The notes beneath the pieces were generated by a model. That model ran no database searches. It had not been told where the DNA came from and worked only from the letters and a program-made list of their open reading frames with translations. A DNA stretch of 64,000 nt from APNM01 sp040361335 (GTDB lineage Bacteria > Pseudomonadota > Gammaproteobacteria > Nevskiales > Salinisphaeraceae): positions 1 to 64,000 of the forward strand of contig NZ_APNM01000011.1 in NCBI RefSeq assembly GCF_040361335.1, read 5' to 3'. Each line of letters opens with the position of its first letter. Position 1 is the first letter of the stretch. This document shows, piece after piece, positions 56,539 to 64,000 of the stretch. Both the position numbers and the translations under genes were made by a program.

Positions 56539-57090
56539 ATGGACAACGACATGCCCGCCGCCGATACGGACCGGTCCCCCGCCGCGGACGATCACCGTCC
56601 CGAATCGTCGCATCCTTGCCTGGATGCCGACGGCATGCGCGAATTCGCGGGCCAGTTCGCCACCGGCGTGAGCGTGATAACGGCCTGCGACGCCAGGGAT
56701 GTCTGCTGCGGGCTCACGGTCAACGCGGTGACCAGCCTGTCGCTGGATCCCCCGCTCTACCTGGCATGCCTGGACAACGACTCCAACACGCTGGCCGCGG
56801 TGCGGGACAGCGGCGCGTTCGGCGTCAACCTGCTGCGCGCGGAGCAACGGGACGTGTCCGACCGCTTCGCCGGCAAGGGACCCGACAAGTTCGAGGGCAT
56901 CGGGTACCGCCGGGGCCATCTCGGCGTGCCGGTGCTCACCGGCACCCTGGCGAGCGCGGTCTGCCGCGTGGCGTATCTCCTGCCCGGGGGCGACCATCAC
57001 ATCGTCGTGGGCACCCCGGAGACCTACGAGGTCGGGGGCGGGCGTCCCCTGCTCTATTTCCGCGGCCGCTATCTCGACGGCGAATCCTGA
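56539..57090 (+). CDS. NAD(P)H:flavin oxidoreductase (HpaC/DmoB-type)
   Basis: A 183-residue flavin reductase-like domain protein. After a 30-residue acidic leader come FAGQFATGVSVITACD, LTVNAVTSLSLDPPLYLACLDNDSNTLAAV and SGAFGVNLLRAEQRDVSDRFAGKG, the family's FMN-binding core. It would supply reduced FMN to the DmoA/DszA-like monooxygenase 2 kb upstream. ATG at 56539 is chosen; a TTG at 56491 lies within the promoter. The Nudix gene starts 2 bases after its stop. Confidence 0.9.
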   Translation: MDNDMPAADTDRSPAADDHRPESSHPCLDADGMREFAGQFATGVSVITACDARDVCCGLTVNAVTSLSLDPPLYLACLDNDSNTLAAVRDSGAFGVNLLRAEQRDVSDRFAGKGPDKFEGIGYRRGHLGVPVLTGTLASAVCRVAYLLPGGDHHIVVGTPETYEVGGGRPLLYFRGRYLDGES

Positions 57091-57092
57091 GC

Positions 57093-57692
57093 ATGCCGAT
57101 GAAGCGCGCGAAACCGGAAATCCTGAGCGTGGCGACGACGGCCGAGTCGCGGCTGTTCCGGATCGAATCGGTCAATCTGCGTTTCAGCAACGGCCGCGAG
57201 GTCGAATTCGAGCGTCTGGCCGGCGGCATGCCCGATCGCCGTGCGGTGGTGATACTGCCGCTGCTCGACGCCGATACCGTGTTGCTCGTGCGCGAATACG
57301 CCGTCGGCGTCGAGGACTATGTGCTCGGGCTGCCCCAGGGCATGACCCATGACGGCGAGGATGTCCTGGCCACGGCCAACCGCGAGCTCATGGAGGAAGT
57401 GGGCTACGGCGCCCGCCGTCTGCATCGGCTGAGCACGCTGAAACTCGCCCCCAACTGCCTGCCGTACCGGACCGACGTGGTCCTCGCCGAGGACCTGTAT
57501 CCCCGCCGGCTGCCCGGCGACGAGCCGGAACCGCTGGAGGTCGTACCCTGGCCCCTCGCCCGGCTTCCCGACCTCCTCGGCCACGACGAGATCACCGAGG
57601 CACGCAGCGTGGCGGCGCTCTTCCTGGCGCAGGTGCACCTGCAGCAACGGGCATCCGCCGCCACCGGAAGCGACCGTCGGGCAACCGGCTGA
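57093..57692 (+). CDS. Nudix hydrolase, NudE-like
   Basis: A 199-residue Nudix enzyme. The Nudix box is complete: GMTHDGEDVLATANRELMEEVGYG fits G-x5-E-x7-RE-U-x-EE-x-G, at about 85-108. The N-terminal strand region (VNLRFSNGREVEFERLAGG) and the post-box LSTLKLAPNCLPYRTDVVLAEDLYP are as in NudE, which hydrolyses ADP-ribose, NADH and dinucleoside polyphosphates. It follows the flavin reductase by 2 bases. Its place in a flavin-monooxygenase operon suggests turnover of NADH, FAD or a nucleotide by-product (inference). Confidence 0.9.
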   Translation: MPMKRAKPEILSVATTAESRLFRIESVNLRFSNGREVEFERLAGGMPDRRAVVILPLLDADTVLLVREYAVGVEDYVLGLPQGMTHDGEDVLATANRELMEEVGYGARRLHRLSTLKLAPNCLPYRTDVVLAEDLYPRRLPGDEPEPLEVVPWPLARLPDLLGHDEITEARSVAALFLAQVHLQQRASAATGSDRRATG

Positions 57693-57728
57693 CGGGATGG
57701 GCGACCGGGCGCTTACGCGCCTCGAATA

Positions 57729-57742
57729 TGACAAATATATCA
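57729..57742. promoter_or_regulatory. shared regulon operator, site 3 (Baeyer-Villiger monooxygenase)
   Basis: TGACAAATATATCA, form TGAYA-N4-TRTCA, followed by TTAAATGG. It lies in a short A+T-rich island of otherwise G+C-rich sequence, over a -10-like TATATC, and ends 24 bases before the ATG at 57767. Confidence 0.7.
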
Positions 57743-57766
57743 TTAAATGGTGCGAGGTGAACGGTG

Positions 57767-59314
57767 ATGGCGGACTTGCATGAGCGGCGGACATCGGCCG
57801 GGACCGGCGACACCATCGCCACGGCGGCGATCATCGGCGCGGGGTTCTCGGGATTGGGCATGGCGATCCGGCTGCGGCAGGCCGGGATCGACGATTTCAT
57901 CGTGTTCGAGCAGTCCGACGACATCGGCGGCACCTGGCACGACAACACCTATCCGGGCGTTGCCTGCGATGTCCCCTCCCACCTCTATTCCTACTCGTTC
58001 GAACCCAACGCCGAGTGGACACGGGCCTACGCGCCGCAGCGCGAGATCCACGCCTACCTGCACCGCTGCGCGGACAAATACGCCCTCCGGCCGCATATCC
58101 GCCTGGGCACGAAAGTGGTCCGGGCGGTCTTCGACGAGGAGAAGGGTCTCTGGGAGGTGACCGACGACGGCGGCGACCGTTACCGGGTCCGCGCCCTGAT
58201 AGCGGGCATGGGCCCGTTGTCCGTGCCCTCGTATCCCGACCTGCCCGGACTGCACGAATTCGAGGGTACGTTCTTCCATACCGCCCGCTGGGATCACGAC
58301 ACCTCCCTGGCGGGCAAGCGCGTGGGTGTCATCGGCACCGGGGCGAGCGCGATCCAGGTCGTGCCCGCGCTCGCCGAACGGGCGGCCGGGATCACCGTTT
58401 TCCAGCGGTCGCCGCCCTGGATCGTGCCCAAGCCGGACCGCCAGATCACCGAACGCGAGCGCGAGCGTTTCCGCCGCTTCCCGTTCCTGATGAAACTGCT
58501 CAGACTCCGGCTCTACTGGCGCTACGAGGCCTTCGCGCCCCGGATCATCTGGACCCACGAGCGTCTCAAGCGGGGCGCCGAGAGAATGGCCCTGGATCAT
58601 ATCGAGCAGCAGGTCGCCGATCCGGCGTTGCGGGCGCGGGTCACCCCGGACTACCGCTTCGGCTGCAAGCGGGTGCTGTTCTCCGACGATTGGTACCCGA
58701 CCCTGCAGCGCGACGACGTCATGCTGGTCGACCGGGCGGTCGAACGGGTCACGCCGACCGGCGTGGTCACCGCCGACGGTCGCGCACACGACCTGGACGC
58801 CATTGTTTCCGCGACCGGCTTCCGGGTCCCCCTGGCGGGGGCGCCCTTCGAGATCCGCGGCCTGGGCGGACGCCTGCTCGACCACGAATGGCGCGAGGGC
58901 GCTCAGGCCTACAAGGGCGTCAACGTCAGCGGCTTTCCGAACCTGTTCCTGCTGCTGGGCCCCAACAGCAACGCCGCCCACACCTCCATCCTGATCTGCA
59001 TGGAGCAGCAGGCGGCGTACATCCTGCGGGCCCTGCGCCTGATGAAGCGGCGCCGGCTCAAGTATCTCGACGTCAAGGCGCCGGCCCAGGCACGCTTCAA
59101 CGAACGACTGCAACGCCGCCTGGCCCGCACCGTCTGGGAGACCGGCGGCTGCCGCAACTACTACCTGGCGCCCAACGGCCGGAACACCGCCCTCTATCCG
59201 GGCTTCAACTGGGAATACGGCCTGCGCATGCGGCGCCTGCGGACCGCGGACTATCGTCTGGTCGCCGCCGGGTCGGCGAGCGGGTCGCAAACGGGGATGC
59301 CCGACTCGACCTGA
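57767..59314 (+). CDS. Baeyer-Villiger-type flavin monooxygenase
   Basis: A 515-residue FAD/NADPH monooxygenase. FAD motif IIGAGFSGLG, fingerprint FEGTFFHTARWD at 165-176 and NADPH motif VIGTGASAIQV are intact, as is the C-terminal TGGCRNYYLAPNGRN. It is a close paralogue of the enzyme at 28413. Having its own copy of the cluster operator, it is probably induced with the DmoA/DszA-like system and may oxidise a ketone or sulfide intermediate of the same pathway. GAGGTGA precedes the ATG. Confidence 0.92.
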   Translation: MADLHERRTSAGTGDTIATAAIIGAGFSGLGMAIRLRQAGIDDFIVFEQSDDIGGTWHDNTYPGVACDVPSHLYSYSFEPNAEWTRAYAPQREIHAYLHRCADKYALRPHIRLGTKVVRAVFDEEKGLWEVTDDGGDRYRVRALIAGMGPLSVPSYPDLPGLHEFEGTFFHTARWDHDTSLAGKRVGVIGTGASAIQVVPALAERAAGITVFQRSPPWIVPKPDRQITERERERFRRFPFLMKLLRLRLYWRYEAFAPRIIWTHERLKRGAERMALDHIEQQVADPALRARVTPDYRFGCKRVLFSDDWYPTLQRDDVMLVDRAVERVTPTGVVTADGRAHDLDAIVSATGFRVPLAGAPFEIRGLGGRLLDHEWREGAQAYKGVNVSGFPNLFLLLGPNSNAAHTSILICMEQQAAYILRALRLMKRRRLKYLDVKAPAQARFNERLQRRLARTVWETGGCRNYYLAPNGRNTALYPGFNWEYGLRMRRLRTADYRLVAAGSASGSQTGMPDST

Positions 59315-59324
59315 CGCCCCCGCC

Positions 59325-60983
59325 TCAGCCCGCCGCCGGCACGCCATCCCCCGGCGCCGGGACCGGCGCGTCCGGCGCCGGCTCGGTCGGCGAGCCGACC
59401 CGCTCCGCGCGGTTGGCGCCGGTCGCCGAGGTCGCGGCATCGGCCGTGCGGAAGGCCACCGCGAAGCTCTCCGCGAAATCCCGCGACTCGATGGTGTCCA
59501 CGTACCAGAACTCGCCCTGGACGCGCTCGCGGGTGATATCGAGCAGCACGTAACCGTGGCTCTTGGACTCCACGTACTTGATGTGCATGTTCAGCAGGCG
59601 CACCGCATCGACGATGGGATCGACCTCGGGCAGGCCGCTGCTGGTCACCGAGGGCGTGACGAACTCCACGCCCACGCTGCCGCGGCCGGTGACCGGACCG
59701 TACTGCGTGACATCGCCCGGCGCCGGTGTCAGCTCGCTGACCCACGAGGTGTGGATATCGCCGGTGAGCATGATGTTGTTGCGCAGGCCGCGATTCCGCC
59801 ACAGCTCGTGGATACGATCCCGGTTGGCGGCATAGCCGTCCCACTGATCGGCGTTGGCGGGCAGGTCCAGCAGGGACAGGTCCACGGTCTCGTTCTTGAG
59901 CAGCGTGTTCAGCACCTGGAGCTGCGCGAACATGGTCTGGTTGCCGTACAGGCGCCACTGCGCGGTCGAGGCGGTGAGCCGCCGCGCCAACCAATCCTCC
60001 TGCTCGAAGCCCATCATGCTGCGGCCGGGGTCCTGCGCGACGAGGGGGTTGAAGCTCTCCGTGGGCACGTCGCGCCCGAACAACCGCGTTTCCCACACGA
60101 TCAGGTCCACGAGATTGCCCAGTCGGAATTCGCGAAAGATACGGGTGAGGTCGTTCATGTCCGGCGTGCGGATCGGGATCCACTCGTGGTAGGCCCGGAT
60201 CGCGGCTGCCTTGCGTACCTCCCAGTCGCCTTCCGAATCGTCGTGGTTGGCGGCGCCGTCGCGATAGCTGTTGTTGGTGCTCTCGTGGTCGTCCCAGACG
60301 CAGATCCAGGGGTGCTGGCGGTGGCATTCCTGCAGATCGGGATCCGACCGGTACTGGGCATAGCGGGTACGGTAGTCCCGCAGCGTGACGATCTCGTGGT
60401 CCGGGGCATGATCCCGGCCGTCCACACCGGTGCCGCCGTACTCGTAGATGTAGTCACCCAGGTGCATGACCAGGTCGAGGTCCGCGCGCCGGGCCATCGC
60501 CCGATAGGCGTTGAAATAGCCGGACCGATAGTCCGAGCAGGACGTGAAGGCGATACGCAGGCGGTCGACCTCCCCCACCGGCAACGTGCGGGTACGTCCG
60601 ATCGGCGAGTCCACGCCGCGCGCGCGGAACTGGTAGTAGTACGTGGTACCCGGCGCGAGTCCGGCGGGATCGACCTTGACGGTGTAATCCCGGTCGGCGT
60701 CGGTGACGGTGCTGCCCATGTACATCACCTGCCGCATGTCCGGGTCCATGCCGATGGCCCAGTCCACGCGCACCGGCAGATCCACGGTGGAGGTCACGCG
60801 GGTCCACAGGACCACGCGGTCGGACAACGGATCGCCGCTAGCGACCCCGTGCCGGAAGGCGACTTCGGCCCCGGCGGCACCGGAACCCGAGCCGTCGTTG
60901 CAGCCGGACAGCCACGGCAGGACGGCGGCGGTGCCGAGCAGGCCGGCGTCACGCAGGAAATGTCGTCGGGTGGGCGGGCTCAC
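59325..60983 (-). CDS. PhoD-like alkaline phosphatase/phosphodiesterase
   Basis: A 552-residue exported metallophosphoesterase. The N-terminus has a twin-arginine signal (TRRHFLRDAGLLGTAAVLPWL, then SGC), pointing to Tat export of a folded, metal-loaded enzyme. The PhoD core includes FRHGVASGDPLSDRVVLWTRV, HLGDYIYEY, WDDHESTNNSYRDGA, and LTGDIHTSWVSEL, with Asp/His/Asn ligands for iron and calcium. It releases phosphate from phosphodiesters. Start GTG at 60983 is supported by GAGGA at proper spacing; a GTG at 60998 is the alternative. It is convergent with the monooxygenase gene. Confidence 0.92.
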   Translation of the reverse strand: MSPPTRRHFLRDAGLLGTAAVLPWLSGCNDGSGSGAAGAEVAFRHGVASGDPLSDRVVLWTRVTSTVDLPVRVDWAIGMDPDMRQVMYMGSTVTDADRDYTVKVDPAGLAPGTTYYYQFRARGVDSPIGRTRTLPVGEVDRLRIAFTSCSDYRSGYFNAYRAMARRADLDLVMHLGDYIYEYGGTGVDGRDHAPDHEIVTLRDYRTRYAQYRSDPDLQECHRQHPWICVWDDHESTNNSYRDGAANHDDSEGDWEVRKAAAIRAYHEWIPIRTPDMNDLTRIFREFRLGNLVDLIVWETRLFGRDVPTESFNPLVAQDPGRSMMGFEQEDWLARRLTASTAQWRLYGNQTMFAQLQVLNTLLKNETVDLSLLDLPANADQWDGYAANRDRIHELWRNRGLRNNIMLTGDIHTSWVSELTPAPGDVTQYGPVTGRGSVGVEFVTPSVTSSGLPEVDPIVDAVRLLNMHIKYVESKSHGYVLLDITRERVQGEFWYVDTIESRDFAESFAVAFRTADAATSATGANRAERVGSPTEPAPDAPVPAPGDGVPAAG

Positions 60984-61205
60984 GGTGCGTCCTCGCACAT
61001 GTCCAAGCCCGGCATCATCCGTGGCGATTGTTACGTCATCTTGTCAGCCTCTTCCTACGAGATGCCATCGGTTCCGGCCGGGTCTCGGTCCTGAACGCGC
61101 GTCACGGCCGCGCCACGCTACGACGGAATGGCGTTCGCCGCGGCACAGGATTAGTCTGGACCCGTACGGGTCGCATTCCGACCGGCACTCGACACCGAGG
61201 GAGCC

Positions 61206-62042
61206 ATGGGCGAACGAGCGAGCTGGACCGAAACACTGGAAGACGGGGTATCGCACCTTTCGACGGCCTTTCTCGAATACCTTCCCCAGGTGGCCGGCGC
61301 GATACTGCTCCTACTGGCCGGCTGGGCGGTGGCGGCGTTGCTGCGGATGGCCACGGTGCGCGCCACGCGCGGCCTGGGCTGGTTCCTGCCGCGGATACTG
61401 CCGGGCGCGGCCGGCGTCCGTTCGCGCGGCGTGCTGCGGCCCGGCCTGTTGGGCGGCGTGGTCTTCTGGGTGACGATCCTGGCGTTCGTGGCCGCGGCCG
61501 CCCAGGTCCTGGGACTGGCCGTGTTCACCTCCTGGCTGGATGCGGTCTTCGGCCACCTGCCACTGATCGCGCTGGCGGGCCTGATCCTGATCGCGGGCGT
61601 GGTGGTCAGCCAACTCGTACGCGAGGCCGTGATCGGTGCCGCCGCCGCGGCCGGCCTGGAGTACAGGGCACTACTGGGTCACGCGGCGCAGGCGGCCGTC
61701 GTGGTGGCGGCGGCCGTGATCGGCCTGGATCTGGTGGGCCTCGACATCACCTTCCTGGTGGTGCTCGCGGGCATCCTGATCGGGGCGATATCCGGCGGCG
61801 CCGCGCTCGCCTTCGGGCTGGGCTCGCGGACGCTGGTGAGCAATCTCCTGGGCGTACGCGCCATCGGCCATCGCCTCCGGGAGGGCGACGCCATCCGCAT
61901 CGACGGGATCGAGGGCCGTGTGGTCGAGCTCGGCCGACGCAACATCGTCCTCGAGACCGCCGAGGGCCGAGTAACGGTCCCCGGCCGCTACTTCAGCGAG
62001 CATCCCTGCACCCTGCTCATGCGCGAGGACGATCGTGGCTGA
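61206..62042 (+). CDS. MscS-family small-conductance channel protein
   Basis: A 278-residue inner-membrane protein with about five hydrophobic segments. The pore-lining helix ISGGAALAFGLGSRTLVSNLLGV matches MscS TM3, followed by the beta-domain fragment HRLREGDAIRIDGIEGRVVELGRRNIVLETAEGRVTVP. It ends soon after that; the large C-terminal alpha/beta vestibule of E. coli MscS is absent, so it is a short variant. It starts an operon with two MgtE-like genes and overlaps the next gene by 8 bases. Confidence 0.85.
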   Translation: MGERASWTETLEDGVSHLSTAFLEYLPQVAGAILLLLAGWAVAALLRMATVRATRGLGWFLPRILPGAAGVRSRGVLRPGLLGGVVFWVTILAFVAAAAQVLGLAVFTSWLDAVFGHLPLIALAGLILIAGVVVSQLVREAVIGAAAAAGLEYRALLGHAAQAAVVVAAAVIGLDLVGLDITFLVVLAGILIGAISGGAALAFGLGSRTLVSNLLGVRAIGHRLREGDAIRIDGIEGRVVELGRRNIVLETAEGRVTVPGRYFSEHPCTLLMREDDRG

Positions 62043-62883
62043 GGCGGCGGAGCTGACCTGGCGCTTCCTGCGGCGGCATCCGCAGGCGGCCGCCGAAGTG
62101 CTGGAGACGCTGGACGCCGATACCGCCGCGGCTTTCCTGTCGGGCGCACCGCCGCGACTGGCGGCCCCGGTGATGGCGGCGATGCTGCCGTACCACGCCG
62201 CTACCTGCCTCGTCCTGACCGACGAAACGTACGCGGTCGACCTGCTGTCGGCGATGCCGACGACGGCCGCGGCCGCCGTGCTCCGGCGGGTGCCGGTCGC
62301 CCTGACGAACCGTCTGCTGGAACGGCTGCCGGCGCGCACCACCTTCGCCCTGCGGCTGCTGCTGCGCTACCCCACGACCACGGTCGGTGCATGGATGGAG
62401 CCCGACATCACGCTGTTGCCGGCCGGCATCACGGTCTGCGACGCCTGGGACCGGCTGCGGCGCGAGGCCGCCTCGATCGACCGCTTCATCTACATCGTGG
62501 ACCGCGAGCAGCGCCTGATAGGCCGCGTGGCCAGCGCCGAGTTGCTACGCGCCGACAACGATATGCTCGTCGACCGGCTGGCGGTGACAACGACCGCGAG
62601 CCTGGCGGCTCGCGACGACCTCCAGGCCGCGATCGATCTCGACGCCTGGCGCGAATGCGACCCACTGCCGGTGCTGTCCCGCGACCGGCGCCTGCTGGGC
62701 GTGGCGCGCCACGCCGCGCTCTACCGCGGCGCGGCGAGATTGGGGGACAGTCACGCCGACACCGTCTTCACGGACGCCCTCATGGCGCTGATGGAGGCCT
62801 ACTGGACCGGCCTGTCGCGTCTGATCGAGGCACCTTTCTCCCTGTTGCCCCCGGCCCGGCGCGGCGGCAAGTACGAGGAGTAG
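62035..62883 (+). CDS. soluble MgtE-N/CBS domain protein
   Basis: A 282-residue protein with the cytoplasmic half of MgtE but no membrane part. The N-terminal superhelical MgtE_N-type domain runs from about 10 to 120 (TWRFLRRHPQAAAEVLETL, then PTTAAAAVLRRVP). CBS-like segments follow (TVGAWMEPDITLLPAGITVCDAWDRL and FIYIVDREQRLIGRVASAELL). In MgtE these parts sense magnesium. A stand-alone version beside MgtE may be a regulatory partner of the channel or transporter. GTG start at 62035, overlapping the MscS gene. Confidence 0.8.
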   Translation: MAEAAELTWRFLRRHPQAAAEVLETLDADTAAAFLSGAPPRLAAPVMAAMLPYHAATCLVLTDETYAVDLLSAMPTTAAAAVLRRVPVALTNRLLERLPARTTFALRLLLRYPTTTVGAWMEPDITLLPAGITVCDAWDRLRREAASIDRFIYIVDREQRLIGRVASAELLRADNDMLVDRLAVTTTASLAARDDLQAAIDLDAWRECDPLPVLSRDRRLLGVARHAALYRGAARLGDSHADTVFTDALMALMEAYWTGLSRLIEAPFSLLPPARRGGKYEE

Positions 62884-62886
62884 GAC

Positions 62887-64000
62887 ATGACCGCCGAGTA
62901 CGCCATCGAAACGCTCAACCGCTCCTTCCTGCGCGACTACCCGCGCGAGGCGGCGCGCGAGATCGAGGCCCTACCGCCCGAGAGCGTGGCGCCGGCGTTG
63001 GCGGATCAGTCGATCGCGGTGCTGACCCGCGTCTGGGACTACCTGCTGCCCGACGCCGCCGAGAACCTGCTGCTGCAACTGCCGGACGACGTGGCGTCCG
63101 GCTTGTTGACGTCCCTGGATCCGGCACGGGCCACGGCCGTGCTCGACCGCCTGGACGACGCCGAACGCGAACGCTACCTGGGCCTGCTCGACAACGCCGT
63201 GGCCCGGGAACTGCGCGAACTGCTGGAATATCCCGCGGACAGCGCCGGCCGCATGATGGACGCGCGGGTCATGGCGCTGCGCGGCGAGATGACCGCGGCC
63301 GAGGCCCTGGACCGCCTGCGGCGGGCCCGCCGTCCCGGCCGCGTCCGGCTGGTCTTTCTGGTGGACGACGCCGGGCGCCTGACGTCGGCCGTGGACCTGC
63401 AGGACCTGGCCACCGCGGAGCCGGACACGCCCCTGCGTGCCCTCGCCCGCCCGGTGGCGACCGCGGCCTCGGCGCTGGACCCCCGCGACGAGGTCGTCGA
63501 GCGCCTGGAGCAGTTCCGCAGCGAGGAGCTGCCGGTGCTGGATATCCACGGCGGCCTGCGCGGCGTGATCCGTTCCGAGGTCCTGCTGCAGACCCTGCAG
63601 GACGAGACCAGCGCCGACCTCCAGACCATGGTCGGCGTGAGCCGCGAGGAGCGGGCGCTGTCGCCGGTGACCTTCGCGGTGCGCAAGCGCCTGCTGTGGA
63701 TGGAGATCAACCTGGTGACGGCGTTCCTGGCGGCCTCGGTGGTCGGCCTGTTCGAGAGCACCATCGCCCAGTTCACCGCCCTGGCGGTGCTGCTGCCGGT
63801 GGTCGCGGGCCAGTCGGGCAACGCCGGCGCCCAGGCCCTGGCCGTGACCATGCGCGGCCTGGCCCTGCGGGAGATCGGCATGCGCCAATGGCTGCGCCTG
63901 CTGTCCAAGGAAGTCCGGGTCGGTATGGTCAACGGCGTCGTGATCGCCCTGACCACGGCGGCCGGCGTCTACGTCTGGAGCGGCAGCGAGGGCTTGGCGC
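62887..64000 (+). CDS. mgtE: MgtE-type magnesium transporter, cut by the window end
   Basis: The first 371 codons of an MgtE protein (usually about 450 residues). It has an MgtE_N superhelix (LRDYPREAAREIEALPPESVAPAL), a CBS pair (PADSAGRMMDARVMALRGEMTAAEAL; LPVLDIHGGLRGVIRSEVLL) and the start of the transmembrane domain with the pore signature LPVVAGQSGNAGAQALAVTMRGLAL. It transports magnesium, or related divalent cations, down the gradient, gated by cytosolic magnesium. It starts at ATG 62887, 3 bases after the upstream stop, and continues beyond 64000. Confidence 0.92.
   Translation, partial: MTAEYAIETLNRSFLRDYPREAAREIEALPPESVAPALADQSIAVLTRVWDYLLPDAAENLLLQLPDDVASGLLTSLDPARATAVLDRLDDAERERYLGLLDNAVARELRELLEYPADSAGRMMDARVMALRGEMTAAEALDRLRRARRPGRVRLVFLVDDAGRLTSAVDLQDLATAEPDTPLRALARPVATAASALDPRDEVVERLEQFRSEELPVLDIHGGLRGVIRSEVLLQTLQDETSADLQTMVGVSREERALSPVTFAVRKRLLWMEINLVTAFLAASVVGLFESTIAQFTALAVLLPVVAGQSGNAGAQALAVTMRGLALREIGMRQWLRLLSKEVRVGMVNGVVIALTTAAGVYVWSGSEGLA

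Noticed and set aside
62035..62883. The MgtE-N/CBS protein as a frameshifted half of the MgtE gene
   Set aside because: The downstream MgtE carries its own complete MgtE_N and CBS domains, so this is a separate paralogous gene with its own stop.

Overview
The window is G+C-rich chromosomal DNA, most likely from a hydrocarbon- or xenobiotic-degrading gammaproteobacterium. This rests on gene content: a CYP153 alkane hydroxylase cluster of the Marinobacter/Alcanivorax type, acetone carboxylase, Baeyer-Villiger monooxygenases, AcrAB-type and RbbA-type exporters, and NodT-type outer-membrane factors. The genus cannot be fixed from sequence alone. No rRNA, tRNA, CRISPR array, transposase, integrase or replication origin was seen. 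Coding density is high, and 48 protein genes (one a pseudogene, one cut by the window end) account for nearly everything.

Region 1 (about 0.8-11.3 kb) is visibly less G+C-rich than the rest and looks like an acquired alkane-oxidation island. An AraC-type regulator is divergent from a CYP153 operon of [2Fe-2S] ferredoxin, P450, a wrecked GMC alcohol dehydrogenase (alkJ2-like) and ferredoxin reductase. Downstream of the regulator is a tightly overlapping six-gene operon: transglutaminase-like protein, two hotdog thioesterases, a thiolase-like protein lacking the usual active-site cysteine, acyl-CoA dehydrogenase and alpha/beta hydrolase. A 15-bp motif is shared exactly by the control regions of the two operons.

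Region 2 (11.8-28 kb) holds housekeeping and signalling genes: class II histone-deacetylase-like amidohydrolase, EAL protein, GST, ECHDC3-type enoyl-CoA hydratase relative, flavoprotein dehydrogenase, a Lon-like protease/tandem Usp operon, amino-acid permease, a PAS-PAS-PAS-GAF-GGDEF-EAL protein, a DUF3047-like protein and a fatty acid hydroxylase. A family of palindromic repeats sits at 3' gene ends here and supplies or touches stop codons.

Region 3 (28-45 kb): a Baeyer-Villiger monooxygenase faces a TetR gene across two palindromic operators. It is followed by a four-gene ABC exporter operon (NodT factor, HlyD, RbbA-like, YhhJ-like), an orphan lipoprotein, and an AcrR-like regulator with a classical AcrR-type operator in front of a complete RND tripartite pump.

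Region 4 (45-59 kb): a Cache-GGDEF cyclase, acetone carboxylase acxABC with an AraC regulator just downstream, then a cluster of DmoA/DszA-like flavin monooxygenase, TetR, MFS transporter, flavin reductase, NudE-like Nudix hydrolase and a second Baeyer-Villiger monooxygenase. Three separate transcription starts in this cluster carry the same 14-bp palindrome TGAYA-N4-TRTCA followed by an ATTWAA-like flank. This predicts a single regulon and is the best candidate here for an undescribed catabolic system.

Region 5 (59-64 kb): a Tat-exported PhoD-like phosphatase, then an operon of an MscS-like channel, a soluble MgtE-N/CBS protein and an MgtE magnesium transporter cut by the window end.
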